Shown: positions 45,781-58,296 of the stretch, one piece after another
Layout of the letters: every line of letters begins with the position of its first letter
Position numbering within the stretch: position 1 is the first letter of the stretch
From: Adiantum capillus-veneris
Lineage: Eukaryota > Streptophyta > Polypodiopsida > Polypodiales > Pteridaceae
Reading direction: 5' to 3'
Length of the DNA stretch: 64,000 nt
Assembly (NCBI GenBank): GCA_014529385.2
Contig: CM043964.1
Location: forward strand, 136,603,920-136,667,919
Program-made: the position numbers and the translations under genes
Notes under the pieces: generated by a model
The model's database searches: none
What the model was told of the DNA's origin: nothing
The model's input: only the letters and a program-made list of their open reading frames with translations

Positions 45781-47650
45781 TAGCAATGCTTGCACAATCC
45801 TCGCGTTTACCAAACATTAGGTCACATCAATATAGTTGAAGAGGAATCAAAAAAAGGGTATGATGATGACCTACAACACTCTCAAGGCAAAGAAAAAAAA
45901 TCTAACGGAAAAAATGAAGAACGTCAAACCTCTAAACGCTTAACGCATTTCGCAAATGTCATTCAAAAAGAGCTAAAAGATGCTCTCAATTACCAGAAAG
46001 GGCAAAGCTAGCGTCTGTACTGACACCAATGATGCCGACAGACATAGGCATATAGGATCAGAATCACATACAAAACTTGGCTAGGGAAAAGAGGCCAACA
46101 CAATCATGGAAGTTGATGAGGACTACGGGGTCAGACCTAAGAGATGGGAGGTAGATACTGACTATGAGGAAAAGGTCAGACAATGACAAAGATAAATAGA
46201 ACATCATGAAAAATCCAAACGGCCAACAAAGAAATCAAACCATCATACAAAATCTAGATATGGCAAGAGGTCCAATGATCTGAAAATAGCATTTTCTACT
46301 TTGAAAGGTAGCCAAGAAGCAGTATGCATATCTAAAAGATATAGATAAAGATGATATGCTGAGTATTTTCCATAGACTTTGAAAGATGTTGCACAAAAAT
46401 GGTAATATCATTATCTAGCTTGTAAACTGGGAACATATAGCAAGTTGAAGAAAGATTTCTTGCTAGAATACAATGGGAAATGAGGGGATAAGAATATCCT
46501 ATGTGAGTTGCATAAAGTTGGCGGGCAAGGTAAGCTTTCAATCGGGAGTTATGTGGAAAATATTAAAGAGCTAACTAAACATGCAAGGTCAATCAAGAGT
46601 TACGTGGAAAAAATCAAAGAGCTAACTAAACAACTGAATAAGCCGCCATCAAAGATGCATATGTGAGCATGATTGTTAAGTGGGTTCAAGAGCAAGAATC
46701 TCAGAGCACAGGAGGTATCAACACCTACATGAAAATATAATGGTCTGGTAAAAAGAGCTCTGAAATTAGAGCAGCATACCAAGAAGGAGAAGGGCCAACT
46801 AGGGAAATCAAGTTTGAGCTCTAGTTAATGTTCTGCTGAAGATTTGCAATTGTCAACCAGCTCCAGTTCTTCGGATGACAAAGATTTAGAAGAAGACACA
46901 TCAAATAGCAAGAAGATGGGGGTGTGGAGTAGAATATTAGGGAATTGTCCAAATAGACCTTTGAAAGAGGGACGTGCAAGAAGAGGGAGGGGGGCATAGA
47001 GTGGAAAGATTGAGGAATTGTCCTAATAAATCTTTAATATCTCAAGGACTAGACCTCTAGTTGGAAAAGTAGAGACATGGTGTACAAAATGCAAATCCAA
47101 AGGATATCGATCTGATGGGTGTTGCCAATGTATGTGTTGCAAAGGTTTTGGGCACCTGTGGAATAGCTCTAAGATTAGAATTCATCACTGCAAGGAGGGA
47201 AGGGATGTATCCATGATAGCATTGGCCAATCTAGAGCAAGAGAAGGCATCTGAAAGTGTAGAGAACAAAGCTAGTACCAGTGGTATGGCTGTCTGCACTA
47301 GTTACCAAAAATTCTATGGTCAAAGATGTGGTAGGAATGATTTTCAAGATGAAATTTGATTGCCACACATATGGAAAGTAGGACAATTTACAATGAAATG
47401 TCCAAACAATGTAACAACTGAAGTGACCGAAGCAAAGGTGGCAAAGCTAGTTTCAATGTATATGATCATTAGGAGCATTGGGGTTGTTATCAAAGAGATA
47501 GCACATGAGCCGACCAGTCAAATAGAGAAAAATGAAGAGGCTCAAAAGTGGGAAAAACAAAGGGCTATGTGGAAGGCTAAGGAAAAGTCCAAAGAAGTGG
47601 ATGAGTGACATGAGCAAAGGATATTAGCAATTCAGATCAATCAAGATCTA
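45781..47650 (+). pseudogene. Very decayed gypsy gag
   Basis: Short frames in order preserve gag-like text: SYVEKIKELTKQL (46600-46640), a Ser/Asp/Glu-rich linker (46840-46920), then two zinc knuckles near 47089-47165. The first is damaged (C-T-K-C-K-S-K-G-Y with Y for H) and the second lost its last Cys (CMCCKGFGHLWNSS); a third CHTYGKVGQFTMKC follows near 47355-47400. It continues as a Lys/Glu-rich frame to 47608 and is cut by Cop-1b at 47650. Confidence 0.6.
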
Positions 47651-47883
47651 TGTTACCATATACATGTGATAGCGATGTGTGTGAACACACTTAGGACCAT
47701 CGGGGCATTGTTTCCCTCACTAGGAGGTCTTTCCCCCCCGTGCATTGTATATACGCCCATCACTCTAGGGCTATCTATCTATCTTTCCATTGCACACTAA
47801 GTAATACACTCTCTATTCTGTGCCTCGAGCTTCCTTTGTCTTCTCCAAGATGTGTGTGTTTTCTTGCAACCCTAATTCCAACA
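47651..47883 (+). repeat. Cop-1b 5' LTR
   Basis: 233 bp, TG...CA ends, TSD ATCTA just outside. It carries the segment that Cop-1a's 5' LTR lost. Confidence 0.92.
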
Positions 47884-48207
47884 ATTGGCATCAAAGCAGA
47901 TGACATCCTCCCAGGCTTAGTCGCCAGCAGCTCCAGCACACGCCTGCTCACTTTCTTTAATTTTTGTGAGCTTTCGCAAGCATTGGTCTCATCAAAATTT
48001 TGATTTAGAGTCATTTCAACCTCCATTTCCACTATACGCAGTATTGCACAGGCTATTTCGTCATTTTGTGCAAATTTTTTGTGAGTGCCGTTTTTTGCGT
48101 AATAGGTCCCTTACAGTCTTTTACGGTTTGTTCCATATAGCACGTGCTGTTCCCACTTCGTTTCTCCTCTTTTCAGGCAGTTTTCACATCAGGTGCAGGC
48201 ATTCGTC

Positions 48208-49591
48208 ATGGCCAACAACAACACAGATGTGTTCAAGATGTTTGCTGCTGAGAAAAAATTGGATGGGGACAATTACCCTATGTGGGCTTACATGATGCAA
48301 CATGTTCTTGTGTCAATGTCTAGAATATTGTGCAGGGCATTGATGTACGTCCTGGTTCTTAGGCTGCAGGCGATGTTGAGGATGCTGCAGGTCTTGCTAC
48401 AAGGATTGTTGTTGTTAGAGTTGTTTTGCCTATGGAAGAACAAGATTGTTGGGATGTAAAAGATTCTCATGCATTGATTTCATTGTTTGTGAAGCGCACT
48501 ATTACTCCTCACATTTGTTCAGCGAAATCTACAAAATAGGCTTGGGATATTCTGGCTGGTCTTTATGCAAGTTGCAATGAGGCAAAAATTTTATGGTTGC
48601 GTAAAGAGTTGGAGTCAAATATTATGAATGAGAAAGATGATATGGACACTTTCCTTGCTGGTGTCAAGGATATCAATGAGAAATTTATTTCTGCAGGTGA
48701 AGTCATTTCAGACGTTCCCTTGTGCAGACTAATCTTGATGCCTTGCCAGATTCTTACCAGAATTTTGCTAGTACTTGGAGACGTATGACCCAAGGAAATC
48801 TTAAAGTTGTCAAGTTTGATGCATTATGCACATTGTTGTTGCAAGAGTCTCTTTTTAGAAAAAACAGGACTAGACAGCGTGCACTTGAATAGGCCTTTAT
48901 TGCTGCTAAAAAAAAGGTGGTAAGAGTAATGAAACCACTTTTCATTATTCTTCTACGAGTGGAGAATCACCTGTTCCTAATTCTTTTGCCGCCAACAATT
49001 TGTCTAGAAATTTTGGTGATAAGGGCAAAGAGAAGATGCGTTGCCATTATTGTAAATCTAATGATCACTTGATCAAGTAGTGTCCTAAGTTGAAGGCCAA
49101 AGAGGCTAAGAAGAAAGAGGCTGGTTCCACTACTAATGCTGGTTCCACTCAAATGCAGCTATTATTGAGTCTTCTGTGAAAGGAGTCTGTGATGCTAATG
49201 TTGATCCAGAATGGGCTTTTAGTGCAGAATGCACTTATAATCTTGTTGTCCATGATGCATGCATGTCAATTGTGCTACAGATTCACATGTGTGGTATTTT
49301 GACAGTGGTGCTACAAAGCACATTACCTCACATCGTGATTTGTTCACCTCTCTTGAGTCTATCCCTCACGAGAATTCAGTTACTTGTGCCAACAATGCCT
49401 CTTATCCGGTTCAAGGAGTTGGGAAGATTGTACTTATTACTGCAAATGGAAATTATTTCACACTTGTTGATGCACTTTATGTATCCAGGATTAAGAAGAA
49501 TCTTTTGTCTGTATCCGCACTTGCTAGACTTGGTCTTGTAGTCAAATTTGTCAATGACAGATGTACAGTGCATGATCTCACTTTTTGGTGA
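48208..49591 (+). pseudogene. Cop-1b gag and protease
   Basis: The ATG at 48208 begins M-A-N-N-N-T-D-V-F; frameshifts follow within 50 codons and again later, with stops such as TAG at 48537-48539. Recognisable pieces: RKELESNIMNEKDDMDTFLA (48600-48660), a CCHC knuckle with a stop replacing Gln (CHYCKSNDHLIK then TAG, near 49040-49080) and the protease D-S-G (YFDSGATKHIT, near 49297-49330, frame 49259-49591). Confidence 0.85.
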
Positions 49592-49679
49592 TGAAATTGT
49601 TGCATTTGGCATTTTATGGCATGGGATGTATAAGCTCACTTTTTATGACAAGTGTGGGTAGGATTTTTCAAATGCAGTT

Positions 49680-50517
49680 TTGGATTCAAACGCTATTTCA
49701 GATGCAAAACTTTGGCATGCGCGTTTTGGTTTGAATTATGCCAGTTTGCTACGTTTACAGAAATCTGATATGGTTGCTTCTTTGCCGCCTCTTGAAGCAC
49801 CTATCAAACATGTATGGGAAGGTTGTATTTTGGGTAAGATGCAACGTTCTAAGTTTCCAAAGGATAGTTTAGTTAGGGCCACATACAGGTTGTAGCTAGT
49901 GCATAGTGATGTTTGTTGGCCCATGAAAACTCCGTCCTTGGGCAATTACCTTTACATTGTGACTTTTATTGATGATTACTCCATGCATGCATGGGTATAT
50001 CCACTTAAAGCAAAGTCCGAAGTATTTATGTGCTTCAAACAATTTTTGGCTATGGCTAAAAATTTCACAAAATGTACTATGGGCACCTCCGTTCCGATCG
50101 AGGGGGGGAATATATGTCTCATAAATTTAATGAATTTCTGGCTAGTCGTGGGATAAAACACCAATCTACAGTGCCTTATACACCTCAGCAAAGTGGTGTT
50201 TCTAAGAGGAAAAATAGGTCATTTATGGAAATGGCATGATGTATGGTCAAAAGTCAAGCTTTGCCACATTTGTTTTGGCTTGAGGCCATCATGTGTGCCA
50301 CTTATGTACTTAATAAGTGTCCTACAAAAGATTTATGACTCCATATGAAGCATGGCATCATAGAAATCCTTCTATTGAGCACATGCGTGTTTTTGGTTTT
50401 ATGGCATATGCTTTGGTGCCACAAACACAACGCAAAAAATTGGATGACAAGGCTGTCAAATGTATTTTTGTTGGTTATAGTGTTGAAAGAAAAGGTTACA
50501 GGTTGTATCATCTATAA
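49680..50517 (+). pseudogene. Cop-1b integrase
   Basis: Pieces in order: LWHARFG with HVWEGC (zinc region), HSDVCWPM (first catalytic Asp), a broken RGGN region near 50100, then YTPQQSGVSKRKN-like text out of frame near 50175, and MTPYEAWHHRNPSIEH to 50517. Several stops and shifts. Confidence 0.8.
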
Positions 50518-50690
50518 ACTAAGTGTATTCTGGTTTCACGATATGTTGTGTTTGTGGAAGATTTTGTTCAGCCCTTGCTGTCATGTACTAGAGACAATAA
50601 TGTAAGCTCACATGACATTTATGACACTTTGGTGCCTCTTTTTAGTGGTGGAAGTTCAATGTAAATTTCAAAGAGGCAAATGTACAACCT

Positions 50691-52518
50691 ATGGGGGTTT
50701 CTAAAAATATTACAGATCAACCTATTACTAATGCAGAGGTACATCATGTATTTGATGAGGAAAGGGTTGAAAATGAGCTGGTTAGAGGTATGCCAAAATG
50801 GTTGGTGCATACATTGCGTGGCAGTAAATTTGATACACCTTTGTCTACTCGCATTCGTTCAGGATCTCACCATGCATCTTATGCATTAGATTTTTATGCT
50901 TTGGCTATGTCTAGCGTACATGATGTTGAGGAACCTCTACCTTTTGATGAAGCACAAAATTCAAAAAATTGGATGGCTGCCATGCAATTAGAATATTATG
51001 CACTTATAGAAAATGACACATGGATTTTATGTGATTTGCCTCATGGAAAAAAGTCCATTGGTACGAAGAGGGTTTACAAGTTGAAATGTAAGTTGGATGG
51101 TGAGATTGATTGCTATAAGGCTCAACTTGTTGCAAAGGGTTATGCAGCACAACAAAATGGCATAGATTATGAAGAGACTTTTGCTCCCGCCCCCACTTGT
51201 CGTATGAATTGTGTGCATTTTCTATGTGCATTGGCAGCTCATTTTGGTTGGGATGTACATCAATCAGACATTGTTACTACTTTCTTGAATGGTGACTTAC
51301 TTGAGGAAGTTTATGTAATGCAGACTGGCAGTTTTGTCAAGAAAGGACAAGAGGATAAAGTGTGAAACTGTAACAAAGCTTTGTATGGGTTGAAGCAATC
51401 TCCTCATGCTTGGTATGAGAAGGATAACTCTCATTTGGTCAAACAAGGCTTTTGTAACAGTCCAACAGAAAGCACATTGTATGTAAAGCGTGAGGGTGAT
51501 GTACTTCTCATTGTGGTTCTCTACGTGGATGATTTGTTGATCACTGGACCAAATGAGAGACATATTTATGAATTCAATGCTTATTTGAATGCTACTTTCA
51601 AGATGAAATATTTGGGGCTGCTGCATCATTACTTGGGTATACGGTTTAAGGAGTGTGATGGTGGTATTGCCTTGTGTCAGAAAAGTTACATAGAGACATT
51701 GCTATGTAAGTTTGGACTTGAGGATCGCAAACCTATTGCCACTCCCATGGAAACAGGTTTGAAGTTGATTTTTCATGATGCTGATGATCCTGAAGATGTC
51801 ACTCTTTACCAAATTGTTGCTGGATGCCTCATTTATGTATGCAAAACAAGGCCATATATTCAATTTGCGGTCTCACAGGTCGGTAGATTTATGTATAGCC
51901 CATGGTCTAAGCATTGGAAGACTGTCAAAAGGATTTTTTGCTTCTTGTCTGGCACTTTACATCTTGGCTTGTTTTATCCCAAGGGGGGATCATTGCCGCC
52001 AGATTTGCCTGATTTTTAAACTTAGATTAGGCTGGTTGTTTTGACACATGAGTGTCCACAAGTGGTTTTTGTTTCATGCTTGGCTGCTCATGCATATCAT
52101 GCTTGAGCAAGAAGCAACCTACTGTGTCCACTTCCAATTGTGAGGATGAGTACAGGGCAGTCTTCACAGCTATGGATGAGTGTGTAAGGTTTAGATGCCT
52201 TATGGCTGATTTGGGAAATGGATATGACACCACAACACTATCTACAATGACAGTCAGAGTGCATTGGAAGTTGGGAGGAACCCAATTTTTCATGCTCGCA
52301 CAAAGCACGTTGAGGTGCATTACCACTATGTCAGGGAGAGGCTCTCAACAGGAGAGATCAGCTTGGCTTATCTGCCAACACAGGACAACTTTGCATATCT
52401 TTTGACAAAGGCATTGTCTCTAAGAAGTTTGAATCTTTCCGCAAAGCTTTGGGCTTACTCCTCTTTGTGGACTGATCATGTCCTTAGGGCATGGCACTTC
52501 CCTTTACTCTATGTGTAG
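50691..52518 (+). pseudogene. Cop-1b reverse transcriptase and RNase H
   Basis: One frame from 50691 to 52019 spans the reverse transcriptase with a single stop (TGA, 51363-51365, where Cop-1a has TGC). Landmarks: WMAAMQLEYYALIENDTW, EETFAPAPTC, GLKQSPHAWYEK and the catalytic Y-V-D-D (near 51525). RNase H follows in pieces, including the segment with EDEYRA missing from Cop-1a, and ends near 52518. A truncated polyprotein at best. Confidence 0.88.
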
Positions 52519-52550
52519 CTCTCGTTCATTGCATCACTCCAGGGGGAATT

Positions 52551-52782
52551 TGTTACCATATAAATGTGGTAGTAATGTGTGTGAACACACTTAGGACTAT
52601 TGTTACATTTTTTACCTCAGTAGGAGGTTTTTCCCCCCTTGCATTGTATATTTGCCCATCACTCTAGGGCTATCTATCTATCTATCCATTGCACACTAAG
52701 TAATACACTCTCTATTGTGTGCCTCGAGCTTCCTTCGTCTTCTCCAAGCTATGTGTGTTTTCCTACAACTCTAATTCCAACA
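52551..52782 (+). repeat. Cop-1b 3' LTR
   Basis: 232 bp, preceded by the AGGGGGAATT purine tract, followed by the TSD ATCTA. Confidence 0.92.
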
Positions 52783-52787
52783 ATCTA

Positions 52788-54930
52788 GAGCCAAGGAGGC
52801 TAGATACTAGTGTGCTCAAAAGCTCAATGTGTGAAAGCATGTTAATGTGACACGCTTTTTTGTGCTAGTTAGCATTTTCAAATTAGCACATCTTAAAATA
52901 ATGGGGCTTTTGGTAAATTTTTTACAAATAATATCAAAAATTTTTTGAGGTTGTACATTTGGATTCCTTGTTTCAATAGTTTTCTATCGATATATAATAA
53001 ATCATATATCTTGGAGATGTAGCTCATGTTATTGTACTAGTTAGCATAAGTTAAAATTGTGCTAGTTAGCATTGTCCATGACATCAAATTCAGTGACACG
53101 CTAACATGCTTTTATCCCAATCCAGCTAGAAGCTTTTGTCGGTAGCTTCAAAAGCTCAGAGAATGGAAATCCTAGCTTCTGTATCTAGTGAGGAGAATGC
53201 TGAGAATGTAGTAAGAGAATCTTGTGAGAACCCCTAGAAGGAGGTGTGACAAGTCAAGGCTAAGGATGATAAAAAGGATCCGGGATAGATTTGTTCTAGA
53301 AGGAACAATTTGAATCTCCATGCAAGGATCCAATGGCTAGAAGATACAGAAGGCCAACAAAGGCATGGCACTATGAGGATATGTTTGAGAGGGAAGGTCA
53401 TCTAGTTCAAATAGTAGTTCTAGAAATGAGCAAGACACAATTTATGTCAAAGTATACGAGGATCTAGAAGTTAACTATTGGGCTAGATAACATCAAAAGG
53501 ATGCTACTTGAGGCTGCTAAGTTCATAAGAAAGCAAAGATAGAAGGAATCTGAAGTGATGGTCGCATCATGGTTTGATGGAAGTCATGCAGATTGACTAC
53601 AAGGTGAGAAAATAATGGGAGCCACTGTCAAGAGTCATTTTGGATGGGGTTGTTGGAGTGAATGTATTGGAAGAGTATATTAGATAGAAATTGAAAATCA
53701 GTGAGATGAAACCTGCACCTTTTAGAATAAGGATGGAAAATCAGAGGGTAGTATAAGCTAGTGGCTTAGTTGAAAATTTGCAGATCAAGGTGGGCTATGA
53801 GAAGTTTTTACACGTGCCTACAATATACTATTAGGTAGACTATGGTTAAGAAATGCAAGGACCATACATGATTACGTTGACCATACATTGCTATACAAGG
53901 ACCAAACAGAAGGATCTAGGTCAGGACGAACAACACTAGAAGCTAAAAAAGAGCCATGTGACTAGACGAATTGTGTAGAGAATATGGTACCAAAAAGATA
54001 TAACAAATGTTAGCCTCAATGAATATCTTTTCCATGGTTAAAATCAACTTAATGCATTTATATTAGATCAAAAGAAAGCAAAGGAACAAGGACAATAATT
54101 ATGCAAGAAATATGGCACCAAAAAGATAGAATAAATGTTAGCCTCAATGAATATCTTTCCCATTGTTGATATCAACTTAATACAGCTGCTAGATCAACAA
54201 AAAGTGGAGGAACAACAAAAATAGTACCTTGAAATCTATTTGGGTTAAATCAAGGGGAGAGACTAGTTAGTCTAAACAAAAGAGCTCTAGGTGAGGGGAC
54301 ATATCAAATAACTGGGAAAATCTCACATGAAATACAATGAGTAGGAACATATCAGATAGAGATGACACCGATTTCAAGAATTAGAGTACGGTAATACTAG
54401 ATTGTGTAGGTCTAAAGGAGAATATGATTTGAGCAGTTCAAATACACCTGATAGTGAATATTCAATTGGAATTTGAACAAAAAAAGAAGTTGAATCCTGG
54501 GCTAGAAGAAAAGGGGGAGGGACACCAAATTGGTTATTACCATGCATGGATTAGAGAAGCTAAACACTCAAACCATCAAAGACCCGTTTCCACTACCATT
54601 CACATATATAATGCTCGATGAGATAGTTGAGATGAGATGTACAAGTTTGGATGGTTATAGTGGATATAACGAGCTAAAGATTGCTCCTGAAATGATAGAA
54701 CTAAAATAACTTTTATCACTTAATGGGAAGCATTCATGTAGCTGATTATGCCATTTGGTTTATGCAATGCTCCAAAAACTTTTTAGAGATGTATGATAGA
54801 AATAAATAGTAGTTCTTGCATAAGTTTTCAGCAATCTTTGTGGATGATTTCATTGCATATTCATCTAAAGAGATGCATCTACTATGCTTAAAGATGGTGT
54901 TTCAAGGATGTAAAGAAAAATATATCTTTT
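52788..54930 (+). pseudogene. Very decayed gypsy element, continuation (reverse transcriptase)
   Basis: Follows directly from the gag remnant across Cop-1b. In the last 450 bases gypsy reverse-transcriptase text is readable through many breaks: TQTIKDPFPLPF, SLDGYSGYNELKIAPE, LMPFGLCNAPKTF-like and IFVDDFIAYSSKE (catalytic V-D-D). An 80-base segment (AAATGTTAGCCTCAATGAAT) occurs twice at about 54007 and 54131. No LTR could be identified for it. Confidence 0.6.
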
Positions 54931-55511
54931 TGAATCACTATTTTCGAGGGCCAGGTTTATGATTTTGTTGGATTTGGTATTTTCGATAAAAATTGCTATT
55001 TTTGGTGTGCTTTTACGTGTCAAAAGTGTTTGATTGTAATTGCCAATGATTTTCTAAGAATTCTAAAATTTTTTGAATTTTTTTTTGGATTTTTCTAGCG
55101 ATTGTTTGGTTTTTTGGGGTATTTTTAGCATTTCAACTAATTTTCAGCCTTTTTTAGGATTTTTGGATGTTTGAAAATAAACTAAATAATAAAAACTAGA
55201 TTTTGAGCTTTGATGCCCGTGCTTTTTGGCGCATGAGTTCTCCGCATCAGGGGATAGATCTTTACGGTCTGTTGGGATAGTTTCCGTCGACATTAAAATA
55301 CTCTTCTTCTTGTTTTCTCTCTCCACGTGAACACCTTCCATACAACTCTCTCTCATCCTCCTTACTCTCTCTCTAACTACCTCTACCCCCAAGCGATTAT
55401 TAACATTATCTTTCTAACCCCCTCACTCTCTCTCTAACTCCCTCTTCCCCGAGCAATTATTAATGTTATCTTTTTAACCCCCTCACTCTCTCACTAACTC
55501 CCCCTCTCACT
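54931..55511. other. AT-rich sequence with a 60-bp tandem repeat
   Basis: From about 55369 a unit of 60 bases recurs (GC(G/A)ATTATTAA(C/T) at 55393 and 55453; ACCCCCTCACTCTCT twice), then a third partial unit. The LINE fragment starts at its end. Confidence 0.6.
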
Positions 55512-56400
55512 CTATCTCTCTACCGGACTATAATGATTGGGTCTCTTATGGCAAAGTTGTTTGGGTGCATAATGGAGATGAAATTGAGTGACTGGGCTGA
55601 AGATAATGACAAGCGTGCAAAGGGACGTTTTCGTCGATTCCATAGCACCATTGATCATCTTAGCACTCTTCGTGTTCTCATGGAGGAAAGTCGGTTGAAA
55701 GGAAAGTGGTTGTATTATTGTTTTGTGGACTTTAAGAAAGCCTTTGATATGATTCCGCGTAACAATTTGTGGAGAAGGATGGAAGAACTCCAAGTGCCAA
55801 GTGAGTTTATGCTTGCGGTTTCTCGAATCTATGAGAAGGTGATTTGTCAATTGCGCATGGGAATATTAATTTCAAAAAAAATTGTAAGCACTATTGGGGT
55901 TAAACAAGGATGTCCATTGTCACTACCTCTCTTTGGTCTATGCATCGATCAATTGGAACAAATGATACTTGACTTTATGCAAGAAGAAGGCATTGAAGAG
56001 GTCACTATTTGCAATGTGGTAATCATGCTTTTGTTGTACGCGGATGATGTAGTGCTTTTAGCACACACTTTAGAAGATGCACAAAAGCTTATGGTTGTCC
56101 TTGAGAACTTTTGCTTGTGTAGTGGGCTGATTGTGAACGAATCCAAGACAAAGGTTATGCTTGTGAAAACAACCATAAGGAGAAGCCATGCATTGTGTAC
56201 AACAATGAGACACTTGAAGTTGTTGAGAGATTTAAGTACCTTGGCCTTGAGGTTTCGTCCAATCACAAGTGGCATGAATGTGCTATGCATCGTTTGGAAG
56301 CGGGAAAGAGAGAATATTATGCATTTGAGAACATCTGTAATGCGGGAAACATCAAGTGTTGGGTTCTCAAGAAGTATCTTCTTGATGTAGCTCTAGGAGG
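55512..56400 (+). pseudogene. Non-LTR (LINE) reverse transcriptase fragment
   Basis: The frame 55533-56390 has LINE reverse-transcriptase landmarks in order: FRRFHSTIDHLSTLRVLMEE, YCFVDFKKAFDMIPRNNLW, GVKQGCPLSLPLFGLCIDQL and the catalytic Y-A-D-D (LLYADDVVLLA, near 56035-56065). Near 56190 the reading shifts to frame 56195-56400 (ERFKYLGLEVSSNHKWHECA, CWVLKKYLLDVALGGSW). No endonuclease domain or ORF1 is adjacent: the copy is 5'-truncated, as usual for LINEs, and joins Gyp-1 copy B near 56410 with no visible poly-A tail. Confidence 0.88.
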
Positions 56401-56742
56401 CTCATGGCGGGTGTTCCTTTGGGGACAAGCGCGGTACGCATGCCCTTGCTCGCCGCACTTGAAACAACATTATCCTTGTGATAACGCTCAAGCTCTTCAG
56501 GAGAGAGTTTGTTTTTGCCTTTGTAAATTCCCTTATCCTTAGTTTTGTTGTTATTGGAATTTCCCTTGGGAGACTTTTGGACATTGTCCTTCCCCTTAAG
56601 CTCATTGCAACCCTTGTTTTTCGTGGGCTTAGAATTTCTCTTAGCCTTTGTTTGGAAATTGATTCAAGAAGCCACCATAGTATGGTGTATAACTACAGAT
56701 ATGATGTGTGGCCTTTGGGAGTTGACATACTCTGCCATTCCT

Positions 56743-57879
56743 TCAGTTAAGCCCGCACAAAATTGTTGGTTTTGCTCTCCAAAATCCATATTTTTGAAGA
56801 CAGTGGCTTTGAGATGTAAGTCCCAAAACTTGTCTACCGTATTTGTGAATGGATTTGTAGGGAGAGAGCTTCAAGCTTCGCCAGTCAGTGAGTACTTTGT
56901 CTTTGGCATCGGTGGCCAAAAACTGCTTCACAATGGAAACTCTTAAAGCTTTCCATGTTTGTGGAGCCTCACCATTGGCCCGTATGCTAGACCACCATTG
57001 CCTGGCAGACTTTTTAAAGTGCATAGCTACATGGTGTAGCTTAGAGGACTCCGTGAAACCCTCATCTCCAAACGCTACATTGAATTGTCCGTAGCACCAA
57101 AGGTGCCATCGTAGGTAAGTAAAGAGATGCTCTTTCCTCCTGTTTGAACTTCTTGAGCTTGGACAACCTCTTCTACGCGGCATAGGATTTTCTATGGCCT
57201 CTTCTTTTTGATGGTTCAATAGTTGCACCATTGCTTTCTTCAAAAGATGAAGAATTTGAGGAAGATGGAGAAGAGGGTGACCTCTTTTGTCCTCCTTGTC
57301 TGTACCATCACTTTCTTCATAAGAGAGGAAGAGGATGAAGAAGATGGAGAAGAGGGTGACCTCTTTCTCGCCTTTTCTTCTCTTGCTTTTTATCATCCCT
57401 CTTTGAATTATGGTATGGAGAGGTGTGAGATGGTCTTCTCCATTTAGAAGGTGATGGAGAGCATTTTTCCCGCCATCTTCGTGGAGCCATCTCCGCCAAG
57501 GTGGCAGGAGACTAACTTCTCTCTCGTTCCTTTGGTGGGGGCTCTTGAGTTCTCCTTTGAGAAGGAGATTCGTCATCGGAAGAAAATTTTTTAGCCCTTC
57601 GTATGGATCCTCTTCTTCTTCCCGAATTGAAGAGAGGCCTCTTTTGGAAGTCTCACAAGGAGGCTTCCTAGGTACTCTTTCGTCATGGGGGGGAGCTTGG
57701 AGAATCCCATGAGCATGAAGCTGCCGTTGCACTTCACTTTGGAGGGATGGATTGCCCATGCCTTGTTGAAGCCTAGAAACAAGGTAGTTAACAATCATAG
57801 GGGCAACATTAGTAGCCTGCTCATTAGCAAAATCAAAGCTATCAACATTAATTTCACTCTCTTTACTATTGTCAGTCAT
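56743..57879 (-). CDS. Gyp-1 gag protein
   Basis: A 378-codon frame starting M-T-D-N-S-K-E-S-E-I-N. The N-terminal 60 residues are helical; the middle is rich in charged residues and was altered by internal duplication of a GA-rich segment (57240-57370). Residues about 270-345 are the retrotrans_gag core (HHVAMHFKKSARQWWSSIRA, then KALRVSIVKQFL), which builds the virus-like particle. The tail after 56743 (SPEELERYHKDN-like text near 56490) is in another frame, so the zinc-knuckle region is detached or lost. The frame is open but the element is incomplete; frame slippage in the middle is likely, so the protein sequence there may not be ancestral. Confidence 0.7.
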   Translation of the reverse strand: MTDNSKESEINVDSFDFANEQATNVAPMIVNYLVSRLQQGMGNPSLQSEVQRQLHAHGILQAPPHDERVPRKPPCETSKRGLSSIREEEEDPYEGLKNFLPMTNLLLKGELKSPHQRNEREVSLLPPWRRWLHEDGGKNALHHLLNGEDHLTPLHTIIQRGMIKSKRRKGEKEVTLFSIFFILFLSYEESDGTDKEDKRGHPLLHLPQILHLLKKAMVQLLNHQKEEAIENPMPRRRGCPSSRSSNRRKEHLFTYLRWHLWCYGQFNVAFGDEGFTESSKLHHVAMHFKKSARQWWSSIRANGEAPQTWKALRVSIVKQFLATDAKDKVLTDWRSLKLSPYKSIHKYGRQVLGLTSQSHCLQKYGFWRAKPTILCGLN

Positions 57880-58283
57880 TCTAACAACTTCTAAGTGTAA
57901 AATTTTTTAGGTGTACTTTTACACTTCAAGCCCTAGTTGCTACTCCTCTTTACCCCTTTAGAAAAGCACTCAAGCTACTGTACCCGTGGCTCGAATACCA
58001 TTAATTGCAAGGAATAGAAGAGAGGGTCTTTCAACACCAAAACAACACCGGCTCCTATCAAGCTTCTAATAGCTCAATAGTGGTTAAGCCGTAGGAAAGC
58101 CCCGTAGGACTCCAGTATTAAGACCATAGCTCTCGACGGTGATGCCCCGTTCTTTGCACGAAGGCAGGCACACTGCAAGGCTGAAAAATCCCTATTCTAC
58201 TTACTCAAATGCAATTAATAATACCAACCATTTATAGCTAGCTTGAGGACCTCCCCTCTTGAGCAAGAAAAGAGAAACCTTGT

Positions 58284-58295
58284 GCTCTGATACCA
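58284..58295 (-). other. Gyp-1 copy B primer-binding site
   Basis: On the minus strand TGGTATCAGAGC, the exact tRNA-Met complement, beside the LTR end. Confidence 0.92.
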
Positions 58296-58296
58296 A

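Larger units (their letters stand above)
47651..52782 (+). mobile_element. Cop-1b: full-length, heavily decayed Ty1/copia retrotransposon
   Basis: LTRs at 47651-47883 and 52551-52782 share TGTTACC...CCAACA ends with Cop-1a, and a perfect 5-bp duplication ATCTA flanks the element (47646-47650 and 52783-52787). The primer site TTGGCATCAAAGC (47883-47896) is a decayed tRNA-Met complement and AGGGGGAATT precedes the 3' LTR. By eye its LTRs differ at about 10% or more of positions, so it is older than Cop-1a. It is inserted in a decayed gypsy element. Confidence 0.95.
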
